Source: Shewanella psychropiezotolerans (GTDB taxonomy: Bacteria > Pseudomonadota > Gammaproteobacteria > Enterobacterales > Shewanellaceae). Taken from it: DNA of 64,000 nt. Position numbers and translations under genes: made by a program. The stretch lies in assembly GCF_007197555.1 (NCBI RefSeq), contig NZ_CP041614.1, forward strand, positions 434,001 to 498,000, given 5' to 3'. Position 1 is the stretch's first letter; each line of letters begins with the position of its first letter. Below the pieces are notes generated by a model. It did no database searches, was not told the origin of the DNA, and saw only the letters and a list, made by a program, of their open reading frames with translations. Of this stretch, positions 28,806 to 39,047 are shown piece by piece.

Positions 28806-31352
28806 CTATGTCCCTGTTAGGGTGACAGAAAAAGCGTGGCTGGATTTTATCTGTTTAGGTGTAGTGACATCGATACTGATGTTACTCGTCTTCGGCGCTT
28901 CTCCGACACTGGCTGGATCTATGTCATTGGTGATTATAAATCCAGTCGTTGTTCCGCCATTTCGGGTGATGTTAAGTACTGAAAAAGCATCGAAATTAAG
29001 CTCTCCGGATGAAGCTGTTACCGCCACTTGGGAGTCGGCTGGCATTATCTGGTAGGCGCTGTCATAGAGCTGTACAGAAAATTGTGATGATTGGCCCGGA
29101 GCGATATCGGTCAATGAAACGATAGGATCTGTTTCTTTCTCTGAATCATCTGAGATGAGCTTACCATCTTGCCAGAGGGTGAATTCTGCATGAGATCCTG
29201 ACATGGTCATCACCAGAGCCTTACGGATATAGGTCTTGTTGGCTTGATCTATGCCGCAGAGGCTACCTTCGCACTGTGGGCCATTAAACTTGCCATCGGG
29301 TCCCGCATAACTAGTACTATTCTCAGTATTAAAGTACTTCTCACCTTCACTATGTTGACCTGTTTCATCGTCATCGCGGAAGGCATCACCTAAATCGCTA
29401 AAACCATTAGGCATGTAAGCTTCACGATCCATGCCATTACCGGAACAGGCTATTGAGTTATTATTCGAGTCCAGACAAGCATTCACTGGTCCACCGTCAG
29501 CATCATCGAAGATATTATTGCCGTTAGTGTCGAAGAAGGTTTCATGGCCGAGTGCATAGGCCAGTACAGTGATCCTATGATTAGGTACTCTAGCGCTAGC
29601 CGATGTCCACTCGACGCTACAGTTACCATCGACGGTTAAGCAGTTAGAGACTATCTGCCCACCTTCCGCTGTGAAATTGATTGTGGTGTCATCGGGAGCC
29701 GGGTTACCGAAGCTATCCGAGGCATAAGCTGTAATTGTGGACTTCTCACCATTGAATTGATCGGCTTCGGGGTTAAATACTGAAGCCGACAGGCTAAAGC
29801 CAAGTTGCTGAGGCAGGCCTGTGTTTACCGTTAATTGCTCCGATTGACTGGTAATAATCTCACCCGTGTCTGCATCGGTTGCCGAAGCGACCACACGTAC
29901 TGGCGTAGGCACAGTGCCTGCCTGAACTCGAACGCTGACCACACCTTCCGAGTTAGTGATACTTTCCGCTGTGGCGAGTCCATTGGAAAAACTCAAGCCG
30001 CCGACAAGAGTATCGAGGGAAAAGCTAACAGTTTGCTGAGCGCTGGCTTGTCCATTTGAACCTGTGACCTTAAATGAGACCAGTGAAGATTCTGTGCTAC
30101 CTGTACCGCCCGCACCCTTGATGCGAATGTTAGTCGGTTCTGCCGAGACGAAGCTAAGGCTAGCGAGTGTCTGACGCGCCAGGGTGAAAGGAAAGCTGGC
30201 AGTTAGTGTTTGATTTCCAACGAGTGTAGAGGCAATTACCTGATCGTCTCGCTCACTGTTGCCGCTGCAGCTGGTGTCCTGGAAGGTAGAGCTGGCACTG
30301 CCTGAAAGTGTGGTGACTGGAGTGTCCAGGCTGGCGTTGTTACCAAGTACACAATCTGAGCTGAAGCTGATTGAAGAAGGAGTCTGCACCCGGGTAATAG
30401 TGCCGTCATCTGCTTGGCTGATAAGAGTTGCTGTGATACCAAAACTTCCGCCTGCACTGATGATGTATTTACCATCGACAGGGATCAGTGAACTGGTTAA
30501 TTCACTTTCTACAAATTGATCATTACTATCGAAATGACCTAATTTAAGTATACCTTCACCACCGATAGCATCGGCTGAAAGGACCTCATACAAACTATTA
30601 GTTTGGTAATTTTGTTCTTGATAGTCTAAAGATACATTGAGGTTTGCTGCCCCTAGGTCACTGGTGCTTGGGGTATAGTTAACCTGCGCGATACCTTGAG
30701 CATTAGTCAGTGCAGTACTTGGGGTTAAGCTTACACTGCCTGCGGTAAAGGTCACCAGCTGATTAGCTATGCCTTGACTCGATGGGTCTAAAAACTGTGC
30801 CTGTAGCTGTACTGTCTCATCGACCTTGAACTGAGTGACTATCGCGGCACCATTGATGATGCTGGCACTGATCTTAGGGGTCTCTTCACCAGGAGTCGTA
30901 GTACTGCTGGTAAATTCGTAGTTCCTGATAGCCGAAAGAATATTGTTCTCGGCGGCTCCGGTATCGAATTGAGCCGTTAAGGTTCCCGCGCCTAAGGCTA
31001 GATCAGGATTGCTGAGTATGACGTGAGCTATACCACTGGAATCCGTCAATTTAGTCGCTGGAGTCAAAGTGCCTAACGTGGCACTGAAACTGATTAAGCC
31101 ACCGCTGCTATTACTGCCACCTTGAGTGAGTTTTGCCACTGCGCAGATACTGGCATTGCTGGCAAAACTCAAGTCGCTGGTTGCCTCGGCACATTGGCCG
31201 TCGACAACGGTTTTATAACTCAGGGAGAGGGCGAACTCTCCGGTATTTCCGCCATTATCGCCACTGTCATCGGATGAGCCGTTACAACCTCCGATAAACA
31301 ATAAGGCAAGCAGGGTGAATAGTGCAGCAGGAGCAGATTTTATCAGTCGCAT
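28806..31352 (-). CDS. lipoprotein with bacterial Ig-like repeats
   Basis: The 848-residue protein (start at the ATG at 31352, with AAGGA eight bases upstream; the frame also opens at 31361) has a lipoprotein signal ending LLFIGGC, with Cys as the lipidation site. A Gly/Ser/Asp-rich linker is followed by at least four Ig-like (Big_1/invasin-type) units marked by repeated phrases such as SSGIAHVILSNPDLALGAG, NAQGIAQVNYTPS and NSEGVVSVRVQAG. An acidic calcium-binding-like segment (DTNGNNIFDDADG) lies at about 600. It is probably displayed on the outer membrane. The substrate or partner is unknown and no operon partner is visible. Confidence 0.85.
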   Translation of the reverse strand: MRLIKSAPAALFTLLALLFIGGCNGSSDDSGDNGGNTGEFALSLSYKTVVDGQCAEATSDLSFASNASICAVAKLTQGGSNSSGGLISFSATLGTLTPATKLTDSSGIAHVILSNPDLALGAGTLTAQFDTGAAENNILSAIRNYEFTSSTTTPGEETPKISASIINGAAIVTQFKVDETVQLQAQFLDPSSQGIANQLVTFTAGSVSLTPSTALTNAQGIAQVNYTPSTSDLGAANLNVSLDYQEQNYQTNSLYEVLSADAIGGEGILKLGHFDSNDQFVESELTSSLIPVDGKYIISAGGSFGITATLISQADDGTITRVQTPSSISFSSDCVLGNNASLDTPVTTLSGSASSTFQDTSCSGNSERDDQVIASTLVGNQTLTASFPFTLARQTLASLSFVSAEPTNIRIKGAGGTGSTESSLVSFKVTGSNGQASAQQTVSFSLDTLVGGLSFSNGLATAESITNSEGVVSVRVQAGTVPTPVRVVASATDADTGEIITSQSEQLTVNTGLPQQLGFSLSASVFNPEADQFNGEKSTITAYASDSFGNPAPDDTTINFTAEGGQIVSNCLTVDGNCSVEWTSASARVPNHRITVLAYALGHETFFDTNGNNIFDDADGGPVNACLDSNNNSIACSGNGMDREAYMPNGFSDLGDAFRDDDETGQHSEGEKYFNTENSTSYAGPDGKFNGPQCEGSLCGIDQANKTYIRKALVMTMSGSHAEFTLWQDGKLISDDSEKETDPIVSLTDIAPGQSSQFSVQLYDSAYQIMPADSQVAVTASSGELNFDAFSVLNITRNGGTTTGFIITNDIDPASVGEAPKTSNISIDVTTPKQIKSSHAFSVTLTGT

Positions 31353-31434
31353 CAGCAACATCCTTGTGAAACTAAAATAGTCGTAAATTCAACGTTATAG
31401 GGCGAATATATTTTTATCGATATTTTACGCCAGA

Positions 31435-31974
31435 TTATTCAGCAAGTTCGTTACGTATATATTTAACTAACTCTATTGAAGATTTAGATGCCTCATCGGG
31501 CTTTTTCGTGAGTTCTTTTTTAGACTGGCGTACGAGTTGGCGCAGCTTCTGTCTTTCTAAGTCTGGATATTTTTCGATGAGGGCCTGCACAGCACTGTCA
31601 CCTTCGCTTAGAAGTTGATCTTTAAATTTTTCAGCGACATTTTGCTTAGCACTCTCGTTACTGTTCTGATTCAACATATTTTTCATGTTGAGTTGCAGCT
31701 CTTCGATGTCGACATAACGCATTAACTTGCCAATAAATTGCAGCTGACGACGGTAAGCCTCAGTATTTATTTTTATGGTCTTAGTTTTGAATACGTTATC
31801 ATGTAACAGTTCATCAAGTTCCAATCTGTCGATCTGAGTTTTGCTCAGCGCAACGAGTTTCTTTCCTAGCTCTTGATATATCGCAATTTCACGTTTGGTT
31901 TCAGCTCTACTGACATAATCTTCATCATGGTCGAAGGGCTGTTTAAAATGTTCTGAATCACCGACTACTTTCAT
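31435..31974 (-). CDS. darP: ribosome-associated protein DarP (YjgA, DUF615)
   Basis: The 179-residue, highly charged helical protein contains the conserved SRAETKREIAIYQELGKKLVALS and IGKLMRYVDIEELQ segments of the YjgA/DarP family, which acts in late 50S subunit assembly. ATG at 31974 is chosen because it gives the family's normal N-terminus and GAGAGA lies upstream; the frame is open to 32019. It is divergent from pmbA, the same arrangement as in E. coli. Confidence 0.92.
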   Translation of the reverse strand: MKVVGDSEHFKQPFDHDEDYVSRAETKREIAIYQELGKKLVALSKTQIDRLELDELLHDNVFKTKTIKINTEAYRRQLQFIGKLMRYVDIEELQLNMKNMLNQNSNESAKQNVAEKFKDQLLSEGDSAVQALIEKYPDLERQKLRQLVRQSKKELTKKPDEASKSSIELVKYIRNELAE

Positions 31975-32114
31975 ATATAAATATCTCTCTCTTAAACTAA
32001 GGTAATAATAACATTTCATTAGAAAATCGCCTATCAGCGAGGCAAGTTATTTAATGTACTTGGGTATTGGGTTTGTTATGCTATCAAGATCCCTGATAAC
32101 AAAAGAGCAGATTT

Positions 32115-33455
32115 GTGACGACACCTAGCATTGACATCGAATTAGATTCATTAAAAGACGCTGTATCTATGGCACTCGAGTATGCCAAGCAACTCGGTAC
32201 ATCGGGTGCAGAAGTTGCTATCAGTAAACAACAAGGATTATCCGTATCGACTCGAATGAAGGAGGTTGAAACGGTTGAGTTTAATAAAGATGGCGCGTTA
32301 GGTATCACCTTGTTTCGTGATGGCTGTAAAGGCAGCTCATCGACCTCAGATTTGAGCCCTGAAGCTATAAAAGAAGCGGTCAAGGCTGCCGATGGTATTG
32401 CAAAGTTTACCTCATCGGATCCTTACAATGGACTAGCCGAAGCTGAGCTCATGGCAAAGGACTTTCCTGATCTAGGCTTGTATCATCCTCAGGAAGTTAC
32501 TCCAGAAGAGTTAATTGAGTTAGCTGCGCGTTCAGAAGAAGCTGCATTGGATGTCGATAGCCGGATCACAAACTCTGATGGTGCCAGTGCTAATGCCCAC
32601 ACAGGTATAAAAGTTTACGGTAACAGCCACGGATTTTTAAATGGCTATTCCAGTTCTCGTTACAGTCTAAGCTGCGTGGTTATCGGTGAGACTGATGGCA
32701 ATATGCAGCGTGATTATGATTACACCATCTCTCGAAAATTGAGTGAGCTGCTATCACCGGAAGAGGTGGGACGCAAGGCATCAGAGAAGACGTTAGGTCG
32801 TCTTGGTGGACGTAAAATTGCTACCACTGAGCTGCCGGTATTGTTGGCACCTGAAATCGCCACCGGACTCATGGGTCATTTAGTAGGTGCTATCAGCGGC
32901 GGTAGCCTCTACCGCAAGTCGAGCTTCCTACTCGACTCTATCGATACTAAGATATTCCCTGATTGGTTTAGCATCGAAGAGCAGCCGCATATCGTGGGTG
33001 GCTTAGCGAGTGCTAGCTATGACAGTGAAGGAGTTGCGACTCAGGAACGCGCAATTATTCAGGACGGGGTGCTCTCTACCTATCTGTTAACCAGTTATTC
33101 GGCACGAAAACTGGGCCTGAAGAATACCGGACATGCGGGTGGTATATACAACTGGACACTCTCTCATACAGGACAAACCTTCGATGAGTTAGTGAAAGAG
33201 ATGGGCACGGGTCTTATCGTGACCGAGGTCATGGGTCAAGGTGTCAATGCTGTGACTGGAGATTATTCTCGCGGCGCGGCGGGCTTCTATGTCGAAAACG
33301 GCGTGATCCTCTATCCGGTTGAAGAGATCACCATAGCGGGTAACCTCAAAGATATGTACCAGAATATCGTTGCAGTGAGTAAGGATCGCGATCTAAGATC
33401 TTCGATCCGTACTGGTGGTATGTTACTCAGCGATATGAAAATAGCGGGTAATTAG
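32115..33455 (+). CDS. pmbA: PmbA/TldE, non-catalytic partner of TldD
   Basis: The 446-residue protein of the TldD/PmbA superfamily starts at a GTG. It lacks the HExxxH metal site seen in TldD, as expected for the PmbA (TldE) subunit, but keeps the family segments [24 protein letters not shown] and [20 protein letters not shown]. It forms the TldD-TldE protease with the protein encoded at 21995-23446. A long CTAG inverted repeat sits 10 bp after its stop. Confidence 0.94.
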   Translation: MTTPSIDIELDSLKDAVSMALEYAKQLGTSGAEVAISKQQGLSVSTRMKEVETVEFNKDGALGITLFRDGCKGSSSTSDLSPEAIKEAVKAADGIAKFTSSDPYNGLAEAELMAKDFPDLGLYHPQEVTPEELIELAARSEEAALDVDSRITNSDGASANAHTGIKVYGNSHGFLNGYSSSRYSLSCVVIGETDGNMQRDYDYTISRKLSELLSPEEVGRKASEKTLGRLGGRKIATTELPVLLAPEIATGLMGHLVGAISGGSLYRKSSFLLDSIDTKIFPDWFSIEEQPHIVGGLASASYDSEGVATQERAIIQDGVLSTYLLTSYSARKLGLKNTGHAGGIYNWTLSHTGQTFDELVKEMGTGLIVTEVMGQGVNAVTGDYSRGAAGFYVENGVILYPVEEITIAGNLKDMYQNIVAVSKDRDLRSSIRTGGMLLSDMKIAGN

Positions 33456-33464
33456 ATTTTTGAA

Positions 33465-33506
33465 CGTTCCTAGAACCTAGAATTTAGAATCTAGGTTCTA
33501 GGAACG
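33465..33506. repeat. CTAG-rich perfect inverted repeat, probable terminator of pmbA
   Basis: CGTTCCTAGAACCTAG (33465-33480) is the exact reverse complement of the 16 bases at 33491-33506, with a 10-nt loop, followed by CTTTCCTTTTCT. It contains four CTAG tetramers. The stem plus pyrimidine tail suggests termination. Confidence 0.85.
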
Positions 33507-33840
33507 CTTTCCTTTTCTTCTGCTTCTCTCCAAAACTCGGCTATGGCCCGATGCAAGTGTGAACTCTTTAGAATACTCACATGGTCTTCGTCGAATCCCC
33601 TCATAAAGTCTGAACTCTGAGTATAAGCATATAAATCAAGTCAAACTAATAAGTTAGTTTTTTTATTCCAAAATTATCAGCCCCCTCACTTTTTTAGAAT
33701 AACTTATCCATTGCATATATGGATAAACAGATATACTATTTATCATATATTCGTTTTGGCATATATCTTATTTCTTCTGAGTGTCCCAGGTATTGTGAAC
33801 CTGAGGCTATATGTCGAAGACAGGCTTGTATGGAGTAAAA
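33507..33840 (+). promoter_or_regulatory. ars promoter region with candidate ArsR operator
   Basis: Upstream of arsR, TTATCCAT and ATGGATAA form a perfect 8-bp inverted repeat with a 7-nt spacer at 33704-33726. It overlaps TTGCAT (33711-33716), a possible -35, 15 bp before TATACT (33732-33737), a possible -10. An ArsR dimer bound there would block RNA polymerase. The rest of the gap holds no ORF. The assignment is by position and symmetry only. Confidence 0.5.
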
Positions 33841-34188
33841 ATGACCACTTTAGAGTTTTTCAAACTGTTATCCGATGAAACCAGACTACTCAGTTTGCTG
33901 TTGATCATTGAAGAGAAGGAGTTGTGTGTCTGTGAGTTAATGCAGGCACTAGACGAGAGTCAGCCTAAGGTTTCAAGGCACTTGGCTCAAATGAGAAAGG
34001 CTGGTCTGCTGCTGGATAAACGCCAGGGACAGTGGGTGTTTTATAGAGTAAATCCTGAGTTACCAGATTGGATCAATAAGACGCTTGCAGAGATCAGTGC
34101 AAACAATAAGGCACTTATTTCTGGCAATATCACTAGGTTACATCAAATGGGCGAACGTCCGGAACGTGTACGTGCTTGTTGTAATTAA
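33841..34188 (+). CDS. arsR: ArsR-family arsenite-responsive repressor
   Basis: The 115-residue winged-helix repressor (ATG at 33841, GGAG upstream) has the metalloid-binding motif ELCVCEL (Cys29, Cys31) and the recognition helix SQPKVSRHLAQMRKAGLL. A Cys pair at the C-terminus (RACCN) could add a third ligand. Arsenite binding releases DNA in this family. It is the first gene of an ars operon with acr3, a GAPDH and arsJ. Confidence 0.93.
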   Translation: MTTLEFFKLLSDETRLLSLLLIIEEKELCVCELMQALDESQPKVSRHLAQMRKAGLLLDKRQGQWVFYRVNPELPDWINKTLAEISANNKALISGNITRLHQMGERPERVRACCN

Positions 34189-34213
34189 ACAGGTATAAAT
34201 TGAGGAAATAAAA

Positions 34214-35260
34214 ATGGGAATATTTGAACGTTATCTCAGTGTTTGGGTGGGGTTAGCTATCCTTGCTGGTTTGGTTTTGGGCAATCTACTGCCAGATATG
34301 TTTGCCTTGGTGGCATCGCTGGAATATGCCCATGTAAATTTAGTTATCGCCGTACTCATCTGGGTGATGATTTACCCCATGATGGTGCAGATCGACTTTT
34401 CATCGATTAAAGATGTTAAAAAGAGCCCACAGGGGCTAATTCTGACAGTCGTCATCAACTGGCTGGTTAAGCCCTTTACAATGGCACTCTTGGCCTGGTT
34501 ATTTTTCAAGGTGCTGTTTGTCGATTGGGTCGACCCTCAGAGCGCGACCGAATACATCGCTGGCATGATTCTACTCGGCGTGGCTCCCTGTACGGCCATG
34601 GTGTTTGTCTGGAGTCAGCTTACCAAGGGCGATCCAAACTATACCTTAGTTCAGGTGTCGGTAAACGACCTCATCATGGTGGTGGCTTTCGCCCCTATCT
34701 GTGCATTACTGCTGGGTGTGAATGATATCCAGGTACCTTGGGAAACCTTGCTCTCTTCGGTATTTCTCTACGTGGTTTTACCTCTGGTTGCCGGTGCGTT
34801 AACCCGTAAAAAGCTAGAAGCAGACGGCGATGCCGAGTCTTTAAATAGGTTTGTTGGCAAGCTAAAGCCTTGGTCAATGCTTGGTCTGCTCGGTACTGTA
34901 GTGTTGCTATTTGGCTTCCAGGCCCAGACGATTATCGATGAGCCACAGAACATCTTACTCATTGCCATCCCTCTGATGATCCAGACCTATGGCATCTTCT
35001 TCATTACTTACTATATCGCTAAGAAGATGAAGCTGTCCCATAAGATAGCGGCTCCAGCCTGCATGATAGCGACCTCTAACTTCTTCGAGTTAGCCGTCGC
35101 CGTGGCTATCTCGCTATTTGGTCTGCACTCAGGAGCGGCTCTGGCTACGGTTGTTGGTGTCCTGGTCGAGGTCCCGGTTATGCTCACTCTGGTGGCTTTC
35201 GTGAATAGTCGACGAAGTAAATTTGAAGCCGATACAGGCACTCAAGCAGTAGAAACATAA
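34214..35260 (+). CDS. acr3: Acr3-type arsenite efflux transporter
   Basis: The 348-residue protein has ten predicted membrane segments and the conserved ACR3 motif [13 protein letters not shown] with the essential Cys at 126. It belongs to the bile acid:sodium symporter superfamily, not the ArsB family. It exports As(III) driven by the proton gradient. It begins 25 bp after arsR and probably shares its promoter. Confidence 0.93.
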   Translation: MGIFERYLSVWVGLAILAGLVLGNLLPDMFALVASLEYAHVNLVIAVLIWVMIYPMMVQIDFSSIKDVKKSPQGLILTVVINWLVKPFTMALLAWLFFKVLFVDWVDPQSATEYIAGMILLGVAPCTAMVFVWSQLTKGDPNYTLVQVSVNDLIMVVAFAPICALLLGVNDIQVPWETLLSSVFLYVVLPLVAGALTRKKLEADGDAESLNRFVGKLKPWSMLGLLGTVVLLFGFQAQTIIDEPQNILLIAIPLMIQTYGIFFITYYIAKKMKLSHKIAAPACMIATSNFFELAVAVAISLFGLHSGAALATVVGVLVEVPVMLTLVAFVNSRRSKFEADTGTQAVET

Positions 35261-35273
35261 TTATGCACAACAG

Positions 35274-35297
35274 GACCTAGGATTTAGAACCTAGGTC
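35274..35297. repeat. CTAG inverted repeat between acr3 and the GAPDH gene
   Basis: GACCTAGG (35274-35281) pairs exactly with CCTAGGTC (35290-35297) over an 8-nt loop. It is a shorter relative of the element at 33465 and lies inside the ars operon. Confidence 0.75.
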
Positions 35298-35388
35298 TTG
35301 GAAGTTGGCTTAAGAGCTAGATTCTGGAGTTAGCAATAGCTGAATCGTAATAGCTGAATTGGAATAGAAGCAATCAAGGAACTGAGTC

Positions 35389-36411
35389 ATGAGTATTAAG
35401 ATAGGTATCAATGGGTTTGGCCGTATGGGCCGCTTAGCATTAAGAGCCGCCTGGGATTGGGATGATGTCGAATTTGTGCATATCAACGATCCCGCTGGCG
35501 ATGCTCATACTTTGGCTCACTTGTTAACGTTCGATTCGGTCCATGGACGCTGGCAATATGAAGCGACAGCAGATGAAACTTGCGATTCCCATTACATAGT
35601 GATCGGTGATAAGCGCATTTCTACGAGTCGCAATACAGCTATTGCGGATACAGACTGGTCAGATTGTGATCTCGTTATCGAGGCGTCTGGCGTGATGAAG
35701 ACTAAGGCTAAGCTGCAGGCTTACCTGGATCAAGGTGTGAAGCGCGTTGTGGTGACGGCGCCAGTGAAAGAGGAAGGTGTACTTAATGTGGTGATGGGAG
35801 TCAATCATCATCTATATGACAAGGACCTCCACCCTATAGTCACAGCGGCTTCCTGTACCACCAACTGTTTAGCGCCTGTGGTGAAAGTTCTACACGAGAA
35901 GATCGGTATCAAGCATGGCTCCATGACCACGATACACGATATTACTAACACCCAGACCATACTCGATGCGCCCCATAAAGATCTGCGCCGTGCTAGAGCC
36001 TGTGGTTTGAGTCTTATCCCGACCACGACAGGTTCGGCTACCGCGATCACCCATATCTTCCCTGAGCTTATAGGTAAGCTTAACGGCCATGCGGTGCGCG
36101 TCCCCTTGGCCAATGCTTCGCTGACCGACTGTGTATTCGAACTTGAGCGCGGCACTACAGAGAATGAAGTCAACGCCCTCTTGAAAGAGGCTGCGGCGGG
36201 AGAGCTCAAAGATATCTTAGGCTTCGAAGAACGTCCTCTGGTTTCGGTAGATTACAAGACAGATCCACGCTCTTGCATTATAGATGCACCATCGACCATG
36301 GTCGTTAATGGCACTCAGGTGAAACTGTATGTCTGGTATGACAATGAGTGGGGATATGCGAATCGCACAGCAGAACTTGCGCGAATGATTGGTCTTCAAG
36401 ATAAAGGTTAA
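35389..36411 (+). CDS. ArsJ-associated glyceraldehyde-3-phosphate dehydrogenase
   Basis: The 340-residue protein has the GAPDH Rossmann motif [15 protein letters not shown] and catalytic Cys156 in [11 protein letters not shown]. In operons with arsJ this GAPDH uses arsenate in place of phosphate and makes 1-arseno-3-phosphoglycerate. It lies between acr3 and arsJ, so the arsenic-linked role is better supported than glycolysis. No arsC is seen in the window. Confidence 0.9.
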   Translation: MSIKIGINGFGRMGRLALRAAWDWDDVEFVHINDPAGDAHTLAHLLTFDSVHGRWQYEATADETCDSHYIVIGDKRISTSRNTAIADTDWSDCDLVIEASGVMKTKAKLQAYLDQGVKRVVVTAPVKEEGVLNVVMGVNHHLYDKDLHPIVTAASCTTNCLAPVVKVLHEKIGIKHGSMTTIHDITNTQTILDAPHKDLRRARACGLSLIPTTTGSATAITHIFPELIGKLNGHAVRVPLANASLTDCVFELERGTTENEVNALLKEAAAGELKDILGFEERPLVSVDYKTDPRSCIIDAPSTMVVNGTQVKLYVWYDNEWGYANRTAELARMIGLQDKG

Positions 36412-36425
36412 GAAGGAAGCGAGTA

Positions 36426-36461
36426 ACTAGTTCCTAGAATCTAGATCCTAGATCCTAGAAA
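36426..36461. repeat. CTAG-rich repeat between GAPDH and arsJ
   Basis: Five CTAG tetramers occur in about 35 bp (ACTAGTTCCTAGAATCTAGA then TCCTAGATCCTAG). It can fold but the arms are imperfect. It fills most of the gap before arsJ. Confidence 0.7.
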
Positions 36462-36479
36462 CTCGAAACTAAGGAACTT

Positions 36480-37727
36480 ATGTTATCCAGTATCAAAGCC
36501 CTGCCTGAGCAGGTTAAACAATATCTGCTCGTCACAGGCAACTATTGGGCATTTACCTTGACCGATGGTGCCCTGCGCATGCTGGTAGTGCTGCATTTTC
36601 ATCAGCTAGGTTATAGCCCTCTCGCTATCGCCATGCTGTTTCTCTTCTATGAGATCTTCGGAGTGATTACTAACTTAGTTGGTGGTTACCTGGGGGCGCG
36701 GATAGGGCTTAATAAGACCATGAATATTGGTCTTGGTTTACAGGTCGCGGCGCTTGTCATGTTGCTGGTGCCAAGCTCCATGCTCACCTTAGTTTGGGTT
36801 ATGATGGCGCAGGGTATTTCCGGCATAGCCAAAGATCTAAATAAGATGAGTGCCAAGAGCTCAATCAAGATGCTGCTGGTTACTGAGCAGGTTGATGGCC
36901 AGACGAAGGCTGGAGATGTTGCTAAGCAACAGAAACTCTATAGCTGGATTGCCAAGCTTACCGGTTCTAAAAACGCCCTCAAGGGAGCGGGATTCTTTCT
37001 CGGTGGAGTCCTTTTGAGCCTGTTTGGCTTCACTGTTGCCATCGCTATCATGGCAATCGCGCTAACCTTAGTCTGGGTTTTGAGTCTGTTTACTCTCAAG
37101 CGAGATCTGGGCAAGGCCAAGAACAAGCCCAAGTTCAGCGAGATATTTTCTAAGAGCCGCAGCATCAATATTCTATCGGCGGCGCGCATGTTCCTGTTTG
37201 CTGCCCGTGATGTCTGGTTTGTGGTGGCATTGCCCCTCTATCTCGGCAGCCAGTTTGGCTGGGATCACTATTATGTGGGAGGATTCCTGGCGCTTTGGGT
37301 GATCGCTTATGGTTTCGTGCAGACTCAAGCTCCAAGGTTGACCTCTAAATCCGATGGCTCTGCGCCAGGAGGAAGGGAAGCCCTGTTATGGGTTTGTGCA
37401 CTCACGGCTATCCCCGGGCTGATTGCATTAGCCTTGACCTTTAATATCAGCCCTCAGTTGAGCTTGTTAGCTGGATTGATGCTCTTCGGTGCAGTATTCG
37501 CGGTTAACTCTTCACTACATAGTTTTTTGATCGTCAACTATGCCAGTGACGATGGTGTCTCTCTGGATGTAGGCTTCTACTACATGGCCAACGCCATGGG
37601 ACGCTTAATCGGCACAGTGCTTTCTGGTTATGTGTATCAGGTAGCAGGGTTAGAAGCTTGTTTGTGGATCTCATCCGTTATGCTGGGGCTGACGGCTGTT
37701 ATTAGTATCTATCTACCAAAAGATTAG
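36480..37727 (+). CDS. arsJ: ArsJ, MFS organoarsenical efflux permease
   Basis: The 415-residue MFS transporter has about 11-12 membrane segments. The N-terminal VTGNYWAFTLTDGALRMLVVLHFHQLGYSPLAIAMLF and its pairing with a GAPDH identify ArsJ. It exports 1-arseno-3-phosphoglycerate, which then breaks down outside to arsenate and 3-phosphoglycerate. Together with Acr3 it gives resistance to As(V) and As(III). Confidence 0.93.
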   Translation: MLSSIKALPEQVKQYLLVTGNYWAFTLTDGALRMLVVLHFHQLGYSPLAIAMLFLFYEIFGVITNLVGGYLGARIGLNKTMNIGLGLQVAALVMLLVPSSMLTLVWVMMAQGISGIAKDLNKMSAKSSIKMLLVTEQVDGQTKAGDVAKQQKLYSWIAKLTGSKNALKGAGFFLGGVLLSLFGFTVAIAIMAIALTLVWVLSLFTLKRDLGKAKNKPKFSEIFSKSRSINILSAARMFLFAARDVWFVVALPLYLGSQFGWDHYYVGGFLALWVIAYGFVQTQAPRLTSKSDGSAPGGREALLWVCALTAIPGLIALALTFNISPQLSLLAGLMLFGAVFAVNSSLHSFLIVNYASDDGVSLDVGFYYMANAMGRLIGTVLSGYVYQVAGLEACLWISSVMLGLTAVISIYLPKD

Positions 37728-38012
37728 CGCCTTGGAATGAAGGCTAGGTTACATTTTTTATTTAGCGTCGGCTGAGTTTGCATTTGGTTGGTTATTGCAA
37801 GGCGGACCTTCATGGTGATTTATCGCTTCCCAGCGCGGGATGTGCACTCTTTATTTTGAGAAGGTTCTACGAGTCGCCACAAGCATATCGCTGTGGGCTC
37901 TGCCAAAACGTCCATGTTTTGGAAGCTCGCAGCCGCATCTACACTTGTTATTACAAGCAAAGAGTAAGCAGTGTGTTTCTTCGATTTAACTTGGTGCACA
38001 CTGACCCTTTTA
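37728..38012. other. intergenic DNA with small inverted repeats
   Basis: There is no credible gene in this 285-bp gap between the convergent arsJ and xapA. It contains CCAAAAC-gtccat-GTTTTGG (about 37902-37921) and CTTGT-tatt-ACAAG (about 37945). The higher GC and structure compared with nearby gaps suggest a decayed dispersed repeat, but I cannot confirm that. Confidence 0.4.
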
Positions 38013-38843
38013 TTATTTTTTCGTGCTTTCGACAAATGACTGAATTAATTTAAGGAAGTCATTTTCGGCTAACTTTGCACTCTTGAGGGTTTGCTCGTGT
38101 GACAGTTTTACATCACCTAGGCCCTCAGCCATATTGGTAATGGCGCAAATCGCAAGCACAGGTAAGCTACAATGTGCGGCAGAGATCACTTCAGGTACAA
38201 CAGACATACCCACAACATCGCCACCAATAATTTGCATCATGCGGATCTCTGCTGCAGTTTCAAAACAAGGTCCTGAGTAAGAAACAAATATACCTTCGTT
38301 TAACACAATATCTTGCGCTTTAGCTATGCTAAGCGCTTGTTGGCGGAGATCTTTGTCATAAGCGTTGGCTAGACTGAAGAAGCGTGGTCCATATTTGTCA
38401 TCATTTTCGCCAGTCATAGGGGTGCTAGGCATAGTATTAATATGATCGGAGAATACAACCAAAGAGCCAACATCAATACGCTCCGGGCGCAGCGAACCTG
38501 CAGCATTGGTGACCAATAATAGGTCACAACCTAGAGTCTTGAATGTCCGCACTGGTGTGGTCATGACTTTCATGGTTTCATGTTCATAGAAATGGCCCCG
38601 ACCTTTCATGCAGACTATAGGCACACCATTTAAATAACCTAAAACCAGCTCACCACTGTGACCTTCGACAGTGCTTACTGGGAAACCAGCTAGTTCTTGG
38701 TAGCTAATACTTACTTTATCTTCGAGTTTGTCTGCGAGCACACCTAAACCGGAACCTAAGATCATGGCTATTTGTGGCTTAAAACCTGGCTTGTATTTGT
38801 TAATCGTGGCGACAGTATTTGAGACCGGATCGTAGCTAGACAT
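38013..38843 (-). CDS. xapA: purine nucleoside phosphorylase, XapA type
   Basis: The 276-residue protein is a hexamer/trimer-type purine nucleoside phosphorylase (family II) with phosphate-binding LGSGLG, GHSGELVLG and MKGRGHFYE, and the base-site TNAAGSLRPE and SYSGPCFETAAEIRMMQIIGGDVVGMS. It resembles E. coli XapA, which splits xanthosine, inosine and guanosine. The LysR-type gene next door is divergent, as xapR is a LysR gene near xapA in E. coli. Substrate range is inferred. Confidence 0.88.
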   Translation of the reverse strand: MSSYDPVSNTVATINKYKPGFKPQIAMILGSGLGVLADKLEDKVSISYQELAGFPVSTVEGHSGELVLGYLNGVPIVCMKGRGHFYEHETMKVMTTPVRTFKTLGCDLLLVTNAAGSLRPERIDVGSLVVFSDHINTMPSTPMTGENDDKYGPRFFSLANAYDKDLRQQALSIAKAQDIVLNEGIFVSYSGPCFETAAEIRMMQIIGGDVVGMSVVPEVISAAHCSLPVLAICAITNMAEGLGDVKLSHEQTLKSAKLAENDFLKLIQSFVESTKK

Positions 38844-39047
38844 AATTTATTCCTAAGTGGATTTTTACTATACTCACGATATTCTTAAGCGATGCTAATT
38901 AAAATCACTTAAATCGGCCTTAATGTGCTGTTTTTCAGCACATTCTCAAATACTGTAATTCAAAGAATTAATACCGTTATTTAATACATTGATAGAATGT
39001 GTTTTTGATGAAATTTGACTCAATGAAGTGCCAGTTATCGCAATTTA

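Noticed and set aside
28792..29055. Plus-strand ORF MRKYVYVPVRV... at 28.8 kb
   Set aside because: It is antisense to the 3' end of the Ig-repeat lipoprotein gene, without a ribosome-binding site.
37778..38053. Plus-strand ORF in the arsJ-xapA gap
   Set aside because: No ribosome-binding site or motif; it overlaps the xapA 3' end and lies on a structured repeat-like patch.
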